A DNA stretch of 18,902 nucleotides. Source: an uncultured Bacilli bacterium. GTDB taxonomy: Bacteria > Bacillota_I > Bacilli_A > RF39 > UBA660. Positions 1 through 7,500 of this stretch are shown piece after piece (positions within the stretch are counted from its first letter, which is position 1; every line of letters starts with the position of its first letter). The DNA is taken from positions 1-18,902 of the forward strand of contig CAJUKB010000025.1 in the NCBI GenBank assembly GCA_910587325.1, read 5' to 3'. Made by a program: the position numbers and the translations under genes. The notes below the pieces were generated by a model. The model saw nothing but the letters and a program-made list of their open reading frames with translations, ran no database searches and was not told the origin of the DNA.

Positions 1-76
1 TTTTTTGAATGATTTTTCTATTTTTATAATTTAACTAGCACAACCCGTTAATTAGGAAAATGAAATCAATATTAAT

Positions 77-271
77 ATGGCGATTGGTTTTGTAAAAAGA
101 TTTTTACTAAAAATATTATTAGAAGATAATGAAGAAGAGAAACAAAGATTGTCAGATTTACTATTTGAAAATATTTTAAAAAATATAGTTCCAATTAGAA
201 AAAATCGACATTATAAAAGAGATAATACTCATAAAAATAAACATCCAATCAATAAAAGAAAATCTATATAA
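77..271 (+). CDS. Hypothetical small basic protein, doubtful gene
   Basis: This is an open frame of 64 codons that I do not recognise. Its first half is amphipathic, with hydrophobic residues near the start and then an acidic patch (EDNEEEKQR). Its last 25 residues are rich in Lys, Arg, Asn and His, which would suit nucleic-acid binding. No Shine-Dalgarno sequence sits at a proper distance from the ATG; the nearest AGGA is about 20 bases upstream. An in-frame TAG at 53-55 rules out an upstream extension. It may be the relic of a longer accessory gene, or chance coding in AT-rich DNA. It is the only plus-strand frame ahead of the hairpin region at 338-474. Confidence 0.3.
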   Translation: MAIGFVKRFLLKILLEDNEEEKQRLSDLLFENILKNIVPIRKNRHYKRDNTHKNKHPINKRKSI

Positions 272-328
272 ATTATTATACATTTTGATAGTGTTATTTT
301 TGTTATGACTGAAATTAGTCAATTTAGC

Positions 329-367
329 AAAAAAAGAAGAAGATAAATCGAACTTAATCTATCTTCT
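329..367 (-). terminator. Intrinsic terminator of the first surface-protein/XRE cassette
   Basis: Read on the minus strand, a 12-bp stem (positions 338-349 with 356-367) closes a 6-base loop and is followed by CTTTTTTT. Two of the pairs are G-U in minus-strand RNA but A-C mismatches in plus-strand RNA. That supports minus-strand transcription coming from the XRE gene at 462-647. Confidence 0.75.
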
Positions 368-371
368 CTTA

Positions 372-474
372 AGTTAATGACTTTATCTAAAAGACGTGGT
401 TTTCACACGGCCTATAAGGCCAAAATACCAACAAGCCTGCAAATTAACTCCACTAGCTTAGCTAGTGTTTTTCT
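372..474 (+). ncRNA. Possible small structured RNA with its own terminator
   Basis: AGTTAAT (372-378) pairs perfectly with ATTAACT (443-449). The closing stem encloses two further hairpins: CGTG/CACG around 395-409 and GGCCT/AGGCC at 409-421, which share one base. Immediately after it, CACTAGC-TTA-GCTAGTG (451-467) is followed by TTTTTCTT, which is a plus-strand terminator. The layout of a closed multi-stem domain followed by a terminator resembles a small RNA or a regulatory leader. I cannot match it to a known RNA family and see no convincing promoter. It overlaps the last codons of the opposite-strand XRE gene. Confidence 0.3.
451..474 (+). terminator. Plus-strand intrinsic terminator
   Basis: A perfect 7-bp stem, CACTAGC (451-457) with GCTAGTG (461-467), has a 3-base loop and is followed by a T-rich tail on the plus strand. 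On the minus strand no T-run follows, so the polarity is plus. It overlaps the stop codon of the minus-strand XRE gene. Confidence 0.6.
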
Positions 475-647
475 TCAATTTTTATTTTATAGTTGCATAC
501 TTCTAATATTTTTAAAAACATTTCTAGTGTGACTTTTCGTATTCCTGTTTCATAATGGGCAAGTGTGCTATCCGCAATACCTAATTTTTGAGCTAATTCC
601 TTTTGCGTCAAACCCATACTTTTTCGAATTACTTTTAAGTTTATCAT
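462..647 (-). CDS. Small XRE-family helix-turn-helix protein, cassette 1
   Basis: This 61-residue protein is almost wholly one XRE/Cro-type helix-turn-helix. The motif TQKELAQKLGIADSTLAHYE (about residues 14-33) is the classic helix 2-turn-helix 3 signature. A lysine-rich tail follows (CNYKIKIEEKH) that could form a beta-strand, as in HipB-like minimal regulators. Its start codon overlaps the stop codon of the upstream surface-protein gene as ATGA, and it has no Shine-Dalgarno sequence of its own. Expression is therefore probably by translational coupling. A close paralogue at 2863-3051 sits in the same place behind the second surface-protein gene. It likely binds DNA at the cassette promoters, but its target is not shown by the sequence. 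Confidence 0.88.
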   Translation of the reverse strand: MINLKVIRKSMGLTQKELAQKLGIADSTLAHYETGIRKVTLEMFLKILEVCNYKIKIEEKH

Positions 648-2491
648 ATGGCCAACACTATTCGAAAAGTTACATAACTTTGAGAACCACCATCATTACT
701 ATGAAAAGAGAAATTTCCCGCTTCGATACCATGACTATATAAGCCGCCACGCTCACTCCATGGTTGTGATTCATGTACAAAGTAAGCTCGCCCATGCCAA
801 CTTGATAAAAGAACATTGCTTGTACTTATCCCTATAAAATTTTGAAAAGGTCCAAGTTCTCCTGTTGCATCTCCTAAAATTCTATATTTATATGAATTTG
901 CAAAATTTGAATTTGTATTAAAAATATACTCTTCATAATACTTCTTTTCTATACTATTTAATGAATCAATGCCCACATTTCCAACTTTTATATCCCCTCT
1001 TACACTCATCATGTATTCCCAAGCGCCTCCACTCATATCATAAATTCCTGTATAGTTTCCTGTTGTACTTGCAACTTGGGAAGCTGGATTTTTATAATTA
1101 ATGGTATTTGTTCCGTCCATTTCGACAGCAGTATTTTCACAATCTTTATAATATCCCATTCCTACTGTTGGTTCCTTTACTGCTGCATACCCTGTTATAT
1201 AGGCACTATTATTGTTTAGTCTTACACTTGTTGCACTTCCATACTTACTATGTTGTAAGTATGCTACTGCTCCCCACTCTGTATTCTTCATCATATGGGA
1301 GTCTAATTCTCTTTTGTAATTATAACTACTATAAAAGGCATTACTGACTGTGATATTTCTCCATGAATACACATTTGGCTTGATTTGTACCTTACTAGAG
1401 TCATTGACATTTACTTGAGCATTTGCTGTTGTAATTGCTCCTTTATATCCCGTTTCAAACTTTCCTACCCATAATCCATTGGTTCCCATGGTAATAAATG
1501 CTGGTGGGGTCATATAATCTCCTATTTTACAGTTTCCACTCTCTCCACTTGTCATGGGCGTTGTACATTCACCTTCTACACTATCACTTGTATTAGAAAG
1601 TCCAAATTTAATTGGAATTACATGTGGTTTGGTTTCATCGATTTCTGTAAGTCCTGTATATTCTCCTAGGTCCCATAACTGATAACTATATTTTGGTATC
1701 CATACAAAATAACTTTCAATATTTTCTTCTGGTATTACTTCATAATCTTTATAACTGATACTTTCATCTTCAAGTATAACTGCATTTGCCCATTTCTTTT
1801 CTTCATAGCGATACCATTCATTTTGAATGTTTGCTTTCGTTACCGTTCCATCTCTTCCTATTTCTACTGGTATTAATCCATCTCCTAGTAATGGATCTGC
1901 TCCATTTAATATACTTTCACTATATGCTTCTACTACTTGATTTAAACTTGCATTGACTACTATCTTGCTTAAAAATTCTTTATTCATTGCATCATCTTCT
2001 GCTGTTACATGCTCATCCATCCATAGTTTCAAGGAATACGAAATACTTTCTTTTCCTTTTAAACTCCCACTTGCAAGTCCATAGCTTTCTACTCCATTTT
2101 CTAAACTTGGACTCGTACTTGGATATGCATTTAATAGTCTTTTTTTGTTTCCATTAAATGCGAGCGCTATATACTCGCTCTTTAATCTTTCCTCTGTTTC
2201 TAACACCTCTATATTTACATCATATACTATACTTGTATTGCATACATTTTCGATTGTAAATGTATAGGGTGTTAATTCTTCTGCTTCCTTATCTGTTAAG
2301 GGATATGCTTTTTCTAAACTTATTGGATTTTCATCTACTAGACTTAATTTTAAACAATCACTTTTTATGGTGTTTACTCCCTTTTGGGTTATTCTGGTAT
2401 TCCACCATGCGTAACTTGCTCCTATTATTATTCCTACTGCTGCTATTATTCCTATTACCATTATTGTTATTTTCTTTTTATTTTTTTTCAT
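644..2491 (-). CDS. Secreted surface protein: SipW-type TasA/camelysin-like N-terminus with C-type-lectin/FGE-like C-terminus
   Basis: This is a 615-residue exported protein. A Lys/Asn-rich head precedes a hydrophobic segment (about 8-27) ending in GASYAWW, the SipW-type signal of TasA and camelysin proteins. Residues about 45-190 form the TasA-like region (CLKLSLVDENP, LTPYTFTIENVCNT, LKLWMDEHV). Residues about 238-615 resemble the formylglycine-enzyme/C-type-lectin fold: YFVWIPKYSY, MKNTEWGAVAYL, YDMSGGAWEYM, and the end RGG...AGNFSF...TFRIVLA, also typical of variable proteins of diversity-generating retroelements. I chose the ATG at 2491 because AGAAGGTGG precedes it at good spacing; an upstream ATG at 2509 lacks a site. 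A promoter lies at 2525-2554. The stop overlaps the start of the XRE gene. The ligand is unknown, and no enzymatic role is claimed. Confidence 0.85.
   Translation of the reverse strand: MKKNKKKITIMVIGIIAAVGIIIGASYAWWNTRITQKGVNTIKSDCLKLSLVDENPISLEKAYPLTDKEAEELTPYTFTIENVCNTSIVYDVNIEVLETEERLKSEYIALAFNGNKKRLLNAYPSTSPSLENGVESYGLASGSLKGKESISYSLKLWMDEHVTAEDDAMNKEFLSKIVVNASLNQVVEAYSESILNGADPLLGDGLIPVEIGRDGTVTKANIQNEWYRYEEKKWANAVILEDESISYKDYEVIPEENIESYFVWIPKYSYQLWDLGEYTGLTEIDETKPHVIPIKFGLSNTSDSVEGECTTPMTSGESGNCKIGDYMTPPAFITMGTNGLWVGKFETGYKGAITTANAQVNVNDSSKVQIKPNVYSWRNITVSNAFYSSYNYKRELDSHMMKNTEWGAVAYLQHSKYGSATSVRLNNNSAYITGYAAVKEPTVGMGYYKDCENTAVEMDGTNTINYKNPASQVASTTGNYTGIYDMSGGAWEYMMSVRGDIKVGNVGIDSLNSIEKKYYEEYIFNTNSNFANSYKYRILGDATGELGPFQNFIGISTSNVLLSSWHGRAYFVHESQPWSERGGLYSHGIEAGNFSFHSNDGGSQSYVTFRIVLAI
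2401..2425. repeat. 25-bp direct repeat shared by the two surface-protein genes, copy 1
   Basis: Positions 2401-2425 are identical to 4307-4331. Both copies encode the same part of the signal sequence (around IGASYAWW). The identity at DNA level marks recent duplication, gene conversion or strong constraint at the signal cleavage region, and offers a site for recombination between the cassettes. Confidence 0.85.
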
Positions 2492-2495
2492 ATTA

Positions 2496-2504
2496 CCACC
2501 TTCT
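2496..2504 (-). promoter_or_regulatory. Ribosome binding site that decides the cassette 1 start
   Basis: AGAAGGTGG on the minus strand lies four bases before the ATG at 2491. The alternative in-frame ATG at 2509 would place this site inside the coding sequence. Confidence 0.75.
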
Positions 2505-2515
2505 ACCATGTCTTA

Positions 2516-2612
2516 TATGTCATAATTATATTATACTCATGACATGTATGTCAACAGAAATATGTCTTGCATGACATACAAAACTTTCCCCGGATATGAC
2601 ATCATTGTCATA
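2516..2612. promoter_or_regulatory. Operator array between divergent genes
   Basis: Three palindromes built on TGTCAT/ATGACA lie in under 100 bases. They are TGACAT-GT-ATGTCA at 2540-2553, TATGTCTTGCATGACATA at 2561-2578 (one mismatch), and TATGACA-TCAT-TGTCATA at 2595-2612. A further half-site, TATGTCATA, lies at 2516-2524. The first covers the -35 box of the minus-strand surface gene, and the last abuts the ribosome binding site of the plus-strand regulator. A possible weak plus-strand promoter (ATGACA at 2571-2576, TATGAC at 2595-2600, 18 bases apart) would overlap two of them. The simplest reading is autoregulation plus control of the surface cassette by the regulator at 2625-2816. Confidence 0.75.
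2525..2554 (-). promoter_or_regulatory. Sigma-A-type promoter of surface cassette 1
   Basis: On the minus strand, TTGACA (2549-2554) and TATAAT (2525-2530) are separated by 18 bases; both hexamers match the consensus perfectly. A palindrome, TGACAT-GT-ATGTCA (2540-2553), covers the -35 box. A repressor bound there would block RNA polymerase. Confidence 0.8.
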
Positions 2613-2624
2613 AGAGGTGTTTTC

Positions 2625-2816
2625 ATGTTAAAAGAATATCGAATTAAAAGAGGATACAGTTTAGAAAAATTAGCAGAATTATGTGATATCTCATGGCGCA
2701 ATCTTCAGAGAATTGAAAACGGAAAAGAAAATGTAACAAAATTTGAAACCATAAAAAAACTAATTAAAGTTTTAAATATAGAAGACAAAGATATTTTAAC
2801 ATTGATAAAAAAATAG
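2625..2816 (+). CDS. XRE-family transcriptional regulator, divergent from surface cassette 1
   Basis: This is a 63-residue helix-turn-helix protein. The XRE fold is seen at residues about 3-58: YRIKRGYSLEKLAELCDIS forms helices 1-2 and the turn, and WRNLQRIENGKENVTKF follows as the recognition helix and connecting loop. The start at 2625 is chosen because AAGAGGTG lies just upstream; an earlier ATG at 2544 would read through the operator array. It differs from the two cassette XRE proteins, which are close to each other. It stands back to back with the surface-protein gene, with three TGTCAT-type palindromes between them. It is therefore the best candidate for binding those sites and for repressing itself and the surface gene. 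This role is inferred from layout. Confidence 0.85.
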   Translation: MLKEYRIKRGYSLEKLAELCDISWRNLQRIENGKENVTKFETIKKLIKVLNIEDKDILTLIKK

Positions 2817-2849
2817 TTTATAAAAAGAAAAATTTTCAAATTAAATTAT

Positions 2850-2880
2850 AAAAAAGATAGATTTATTTTTCCTCTATCTT
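2850..2880 (-). terminator. Intrinsic terminator of surface cassette 2
   Basis: On the minus strand, AAGATAGA (2873-2880) pairs with TCTATCTT (2854-2861) across an 11-base loop that contains the XRE stop codon. A run of Ts follows (2850-2855). The hairpin thus overlaps the 3' end of the XRE gene. The stem resembles the cassette 1 terminator (AGAAGATAGAT), another sign that the cassettes share ancestry. Confidence 0.7.
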
Positions 2881-3051
2881 CATTTTATAGTTGCATACTT
2901 TTAATATTTTCAAATACATTTCTAGTGTAATTTTTCGTATTCCACTTTCATAGTGTGCCAAAGTACTATTTGATATTCCTAACTTCCTTGCTAATTCTTT
3001 TTGCGTATATCCACATTTTTTTCGGATTTGCTTTAAATTTATATTATTCAT
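2863..3051 (-). CDS. Small XRE-family helix-turn-helix protein, cassette 2
   Basis: This 62-residue protein is a near copy of the one at 462-647. Shared features are the motif TQKELA.KLGI..STLAHYE.GIRK.TLEM.LKIL.VCNYK.KIEEK and similar DNA. It consists of the helix-turn-helix and a short charged tail. It begins five bases after the stop of the surface-protein gene and has only a weak ribosome binding site, so it probably depends on ribosomes arriving from upstream. If the upstream gene is out of frame because of the G9 tract, translation of this regulator may also fall. Phase switching could then change a regulator as well as a surface protein. Its target is unknown. Confidence 0.87.
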   Translation of the reverse strand: MNNINLKQIRKKCGYTQKELARKLGISNSTLAHYESGIRKITLEMYLKILKVCNYKMKIEEK

Positions 3052-3056
3052 ATCTT

Positions 3057-4465
3057 TTAACCAATAAGCAAATAAGGATCTTCACTTGTCCCAGAGCCAA
3101 TCGACATAACGTATGAATTCAACGTAACCATTGGGCGTACAGAATGTCCAAAAGTTTGGATATTAGGACATGGCAAACTTGAACCAGAATTATAAAACCA
3201 AATACACGTTGACTCGGTATTAGGATAAAATCCACCCGAACTATTAATAGCTGTTTGCATCATTTTATATGCCTCTGTAGCCTGAAAATACCTACCACTT
3301 ACCCAATAATCAGTAGCAGAATCGCTTCCCACTCTTTTTGCAATTAATGTCCCTAAAGTATTGTCAATAGAACTCACTTCTGTACGAAATCTAACTTCTC
3401 CACACCCTTTACTTTCATAAGCAGGATTGGAAGTATTTGCATTATTTTGACATATTTGATAGTTTGGTTCTGAAGTTTGATAAGTTTGTCCATCATAATA
3501 TCCGATATGTTTTGTTGCAATTGTATAATCATCATTTTTATATTGTTCAGCTATTGTTTGCAAAGTTAATACTATATTTTGGTATCCCGTTTTTCCTCTT
3601 AAATAAACAGGATTACTAGATACATATTCTGATATCATTTCTATTGTTCCATCATCATTTTTTTTGATTACTCTCCAAAGATTTAATTCACTTGGATTAA
3701 TACTTTGAGCTGAACTATATCCAGTGAAACTTGTTGGTATTGTATATGATGTACTTGTTGGTGTCATTTTTACATAGTCCCCTAATTTTGCTATATCCGC
3801 TAATCTTTTACCATGAATTTGTTTTGCTGTTATCACTACTTTACTAATAAAGTTTTTGTTCATAGCATCATCTGTTATTTCCACATGCTCGTCCATCCAT
3901 AATTTTATTGAGTAACTTATACTTTCATTTGCTCCTAACTCTCCACTTGTTAAGTATCTTCCTTCCACTGCTTTATAATCATTATTTGGATAACTTGTCT
4001 CTACTTCTTCTAGTGTATTTAATAACTTCTTTTCTTCTCCATTAAACTCGATTGCTATATATTCACTTCTTAAGCGATTATCCTCTCCTTTGGCATTTTG
4101 GCTTTTCATAATATCTAGATTGACATCGTATTCTACCATCGTATTACATTTATTTTGAATCGTAAATGTATAGGGAGTGAGTAAATTCGCTTCTGCATCC
4201 GTTATTGGATAGGTATTTTGTAAGGTAATTGGGTTTTCATCTACTAGTCCTATCTCCAAACAGGTACTTTGGATTTGGTTAATTCCTGTTTGGCTTATGG
4301 TATGACTCCACCATGCGTAACTTGCTCCTATAACAACCCCTAGTGTTAGAAGTATTCCTACGACAAGTAATAATATTTTCCTTCTCCCTGGGTTCTTCTT
4401 ACTTTCTAAATACCCCCCCCCAGGTTAGTTCCTGAAGTTGGGAGGTCTTGTTTTTTCTTTTTCAT
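3057..4465 (-). CDS. Secreted TasA/camelysin-like surface protein, out of frame at a G9 tract (phase-variable candidate)
   Basis: Translation from the ATG at 4465 (AGGAGG at 4473-4478) gives 19 residues, MKKKKQDLPTSGTNLGGGI, then TAG at 4406-4408. One extra G in the nine-G run (4413-4421) opens a frame of about 469 codons to the stop at 3057. The restored protein has a basic head, a Gly stretch, a hydrophobic segment (ILLLVVGILLTLGVVIGASYAWW) of SipW type, and a TasA-like domain paralogous to cassette 1 (LVDENPIT, LTPYTFTIQNKCNT, IKLWMDEHVEI). Its C-terminus differs, with GHSVRPMVTL and GTSEDPYLL, an ending seen in secreted proteins of gut Firmicutes. No other stop interrupts it. An annotation starting at 4259 would use a TTG that is really an internal Leu codon. 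Real phase-off state, sequencing error or simple decay are the alternatives. Confidence 0.8.
4307..4331. repeat. 25-bp direct repeat shared by the two surface-protein genes, copy 2
   Basis: This stretch is identical to 2401-2425. It encodes the signal cleavage region of the second surface protein, and the two copies are in direct orientation about 1.9 kb apart. Confidence 0.85.
4413..4421 (-). repeat. Nine-G homopolymer, putative phase-variation switch
   Basis: Nine consecutive Cs on the plus strand (Gs in the coding sense) lie at codons 15-18 of the surface-protein gene. With nine Gs the frame ends at TAG 4406-4408. With ten (or seven) the frame reads through to 3057. No other G:C run this long was noticed in the window. 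Slipped-strand mispairing at such tracts is the known basis of phase variation in many surface-protein genes. Confidence 0.85.
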
Positions 4466-4472
4466 CTTTTTT

Positions 4473-4520
4473 CCTCCTCTATTATAGATTTAGTATAACA
4501 CAAAATCGTACACATTGTAC
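4473..4520 (-). promoter_or_regulatory. Promoter, operator and ribosome binding site of surface cassette 2
   Basis: On the minus strand, TATACT (4492-4497) is preceded by TGT, an extended -10. A weak -35 (TGTACA, four of six matches) lies 18 bases upstream. The palindrome GTACA-CAT-TGTAC (4508-4520) overlaps the -35, the same arrangement as in cassette 1 but with a different word. AGGAGG (4473-4478) lies seven bases before the ATG at 4465. The different operator word suggests that a different regulator acts here. Confidence 0.6.
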
Positions 4521-4554
4521 AGTTGTTTTCTAAGAAAAAAGAAAATAATTCTTC

Positions 4555-7500
4555 TTAAAACAAACTTAATTGACTCGTTTCAGGCATTCCTTCAAAAATA
4601 CCCATAGCTCTCATTTTTTCAATGGTGGATTGATTCACTTTACCCCGATTTGAAAAATCTTCTACACTATAGAATTGTTTTTCGCCTCTTTCTTCCATAA
4701 TTTTATTTGCAACAGCATCTCCTAGACCATCTAAACTTGCAAATGGCAAAATAAGAGCATTTTCGTCTTCTTCCATCACAAAATTTTTTCCTTCGCTTTT
4801 TTTAATATCAATCATTTTAAATTTGACTCCACGAGCTGTTGCTTCAAGGGCAAGTTTCAAAGTTTCTAAAAGAGAAGCATCTTTATTTGTTGCATCATAT
4901 CCTTTACTTTGTAACTCTAACATTTTTGCTTTAATAGCATCATACCCTTTTACCATTACCTCAGGATCGAAATCATCAAATCGAGTAGAAAAATAGGTAC
5001 AATAATAAACTAAAGGTTTATGCACTTTATACCACGCGATACGAAAAGCACTCGTAACATACGCTGCTGCATGAGCTTTTGGGAACATGTATTTAATCTT
5101 CTGACAAGAAGTAATATACCAATCTGGAATGTTATATTCTTTTAATGTTTCTACAAATCCTGACCACGTTTCAGGGTCTTTTCCGGCTTTTCCTTTACGA
5201 ACGAATTCCATAATTTTGAATGCTTTAATAGCAGGAACTCCTTTATTCATAAGTTCCACCATGATATCGTCACGACACCCGATAACATCTTTAAAGGGGC
5301 AAATATTTTTTTGAATCAGTTCTTGTGCATTTCCAAGCCATACATCCGTTCCATGGGCAAGACCTGAAATTTTAACAAGTTCTGCAAATGTTGTGGGTTT
5401 TGCGTCCTTAACTAATTGTATTGTAAATGGAGTTCCAAACTCGGGAACACCAAGTGTTCCGGTATCACACATAATTTGTTCTTTTGTAACTCCTAAAGAC
5501 TTCGTTCCGGTAAATAGTGCCATTGTTGCTTTATCATCAAGTGGTACTTCCGTAACGTCATCTCCTGTTAAATCCTGTATCATCCGTAACTGCGTTGGGT
5601 CTGTATGACCTAAAATATCCAGTTTTAAAACGTCCGCATCAATCGCATGGTAATCAAAATGCGTTGTTCTCCATGCACTACTTGGGTCTTCCGCAGGATA
5701 TTGGAAAGGAGTAAAATCTGATACTTCCATATAATCCGGAATAACAACAATGCCTCCTGGATGTTGCCCTGTTGTTCTTTTTACTCCTGTACAACCTTTC
5801 GCAAGACGTTCTGTTTCAATATTACGCATGATAATTCCTTTTTCTTCACAATACCCTTTTACATATCCATAGGCAGTTTTTTCTGCAACAGTACCAATCG
5901 TTCCCGCACGATACACATTATCAACACCAAACAATACTTTCGTATATTCATGAGCACTTGCTTGGTTTAAATCGGAGAAGTTAAGGTCAATGTCAGGAAC
6001 TTTATCGGCGTTAAACCCTAAGAATGTAGCAAATGGAATATCATGGCCATCTTTTGCCATAACAGTCCCACATTCCGGGCATTTCTTATTCGGTAAATCA
6101 AATCCACAAGAATAGCTAACTCCTAAAGCATTCCCTTCTTCATCATCAAAAATACTTTTTTTGCATTTTGGGCAACGATAATGAGCAGGCATACTATTAA
6201 CTTCCGTAATTCCCATCATATTGGCAACAAAAGAAGAACCAACGCTTCCTCGTGAACCTACTAAGAAACCTTCATCATTAGAGTGTTTTACTAACTTTTG
6301 CGCAATCAAATAGATAACGTCGTAATTAGCCCCTATTATTCCACCCAATTTTTTATAAGCAATTTTATCTAATTCGTCCTCAGTTCCTTCCTCTTCTAAA
6401 TGTTTCTTTACCATATCTTTTACAGCTTCTTTTCCTTGTAAAATGGTATTATGAACTAATTGAAAAGCAGCTGTTTCTTCACTTTCTTCTTGTTTACAAG
6501 CATTGATTAAAGCATCTCCATATAACTCTTTGGCAAGACGTTCTTCTATATTTAATGGCAAAGGATTACCATAAAGCTCGTCAGCCTTATTGTATACAAG
6601 TTCTGTCATGGTTTCTACTGAATTTTCTATTCGGGGAGCAAATGGATTTGGAGTATCAATAATAACTTCAATTTCTTCTACCCTGCTTGCAATTGCATTT
6701 GGATTGTCCACAATAATTTCTTTTCTTGTTTCTTCATCGAGAAATGCAAAATCTTCCATCATTTCTTCGGTTGTTTTTAAATACTGATTGGGAACTTCAA
6801 TTCCTTTTCTTTTTAAAGGATGCAATTTCCCATTGAATTTTTGATTGACAATAATCTCTCGATAAATCTTATCTTCTTTTTTTAGATTATGTACATCTCC
6901 TGTTGCACAAACCGGCTTACCTGCTTCTTTAGCAACACGAATAATTCGTTTTAGATATTCTTCTGCTTGGGTGGTCGTTTGAAATCTAGCTTCAGGTCCT
7001 ATTAGATGCGAGAATGCACTAATCGGTTGAACCTCAATATAATCATAAAAGTTCATCATATTCACTAATTCTTCATCTTCTAAACGTGCCGCTTTATCAA
7101 ATACTTCCCCATTAATACATCCAGAACCAATTAATAATCCTTCTCTTAAACTTTCCACTTCTTTTCTTGGAATTTTAGGTTGTTCGTTTTTATATAAATA
7201 CTTCGTATTGGCAATAGAAATTATTTTAAATAAGTTCTTTAAACCATCACGATTAACCGCAATTAAAGTAGCATGGAATGGAAAAGCAAAACGAACTAAA
7301 GATTCCATATCGATATTGCTAAGTAAATCATCCGTGGTACTAATATTTTGGTCATACAAAGATTTTGCCATTTTATGAAATGCTAAAGCAGTTCCTTCGG
7401 CATCATAATCTGCTCTATGGTGTTTTTCTTCGTCCCAAGGAATATCTAATTTTTTGGTTAGAGTTTGCAGTTTATGGTTGGTCCACTCTGGATGCAACAT

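Noticed and set aside
1..76. Start of an alternative gene at the ATG at 60
   Set aside because: It gives only 11 codons, and the AGGA before it is too close to act as a ribosome binding site.
644..800. Claim of a full diversity-generating retroelement
   Set aside because: There is no reverse transcriptase, accessory gene or template repeat in the window. Only the target-like fold is seen.
2492..2509. Upstream ATG (MVEGGN) as the start of the first surface protein
   Set aside because: The ribosome binding site AGAAGGTGG lies inside those codons and serves the ATG at 2491.
1108..2574. Plus-strand frames opposite the first surface gene (1108-1347 and 2260-2574)
   Set aside because: The Leu/Tyr/Phe-rich translations reflect the complement of the minus-strand coding sequence. 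The frame 2260-2574 runs through the signal region and the promoter.
4257..4259. TTG as the start codon of the second surface protein
   Set aside because: It aligns with an internal Leu of the paralogue (CLEIGL versus CLKLSL), has no ribosome binding site, and would remove the signal segment. The homologous signal region is encoded upstream in the same frame.
4530..4560. Terminator directly after polC
   Set aside because: TTGTTTTAAG can pair with CTTAGAAAACAA, but with a bulge and a long loop and without a following T-run.
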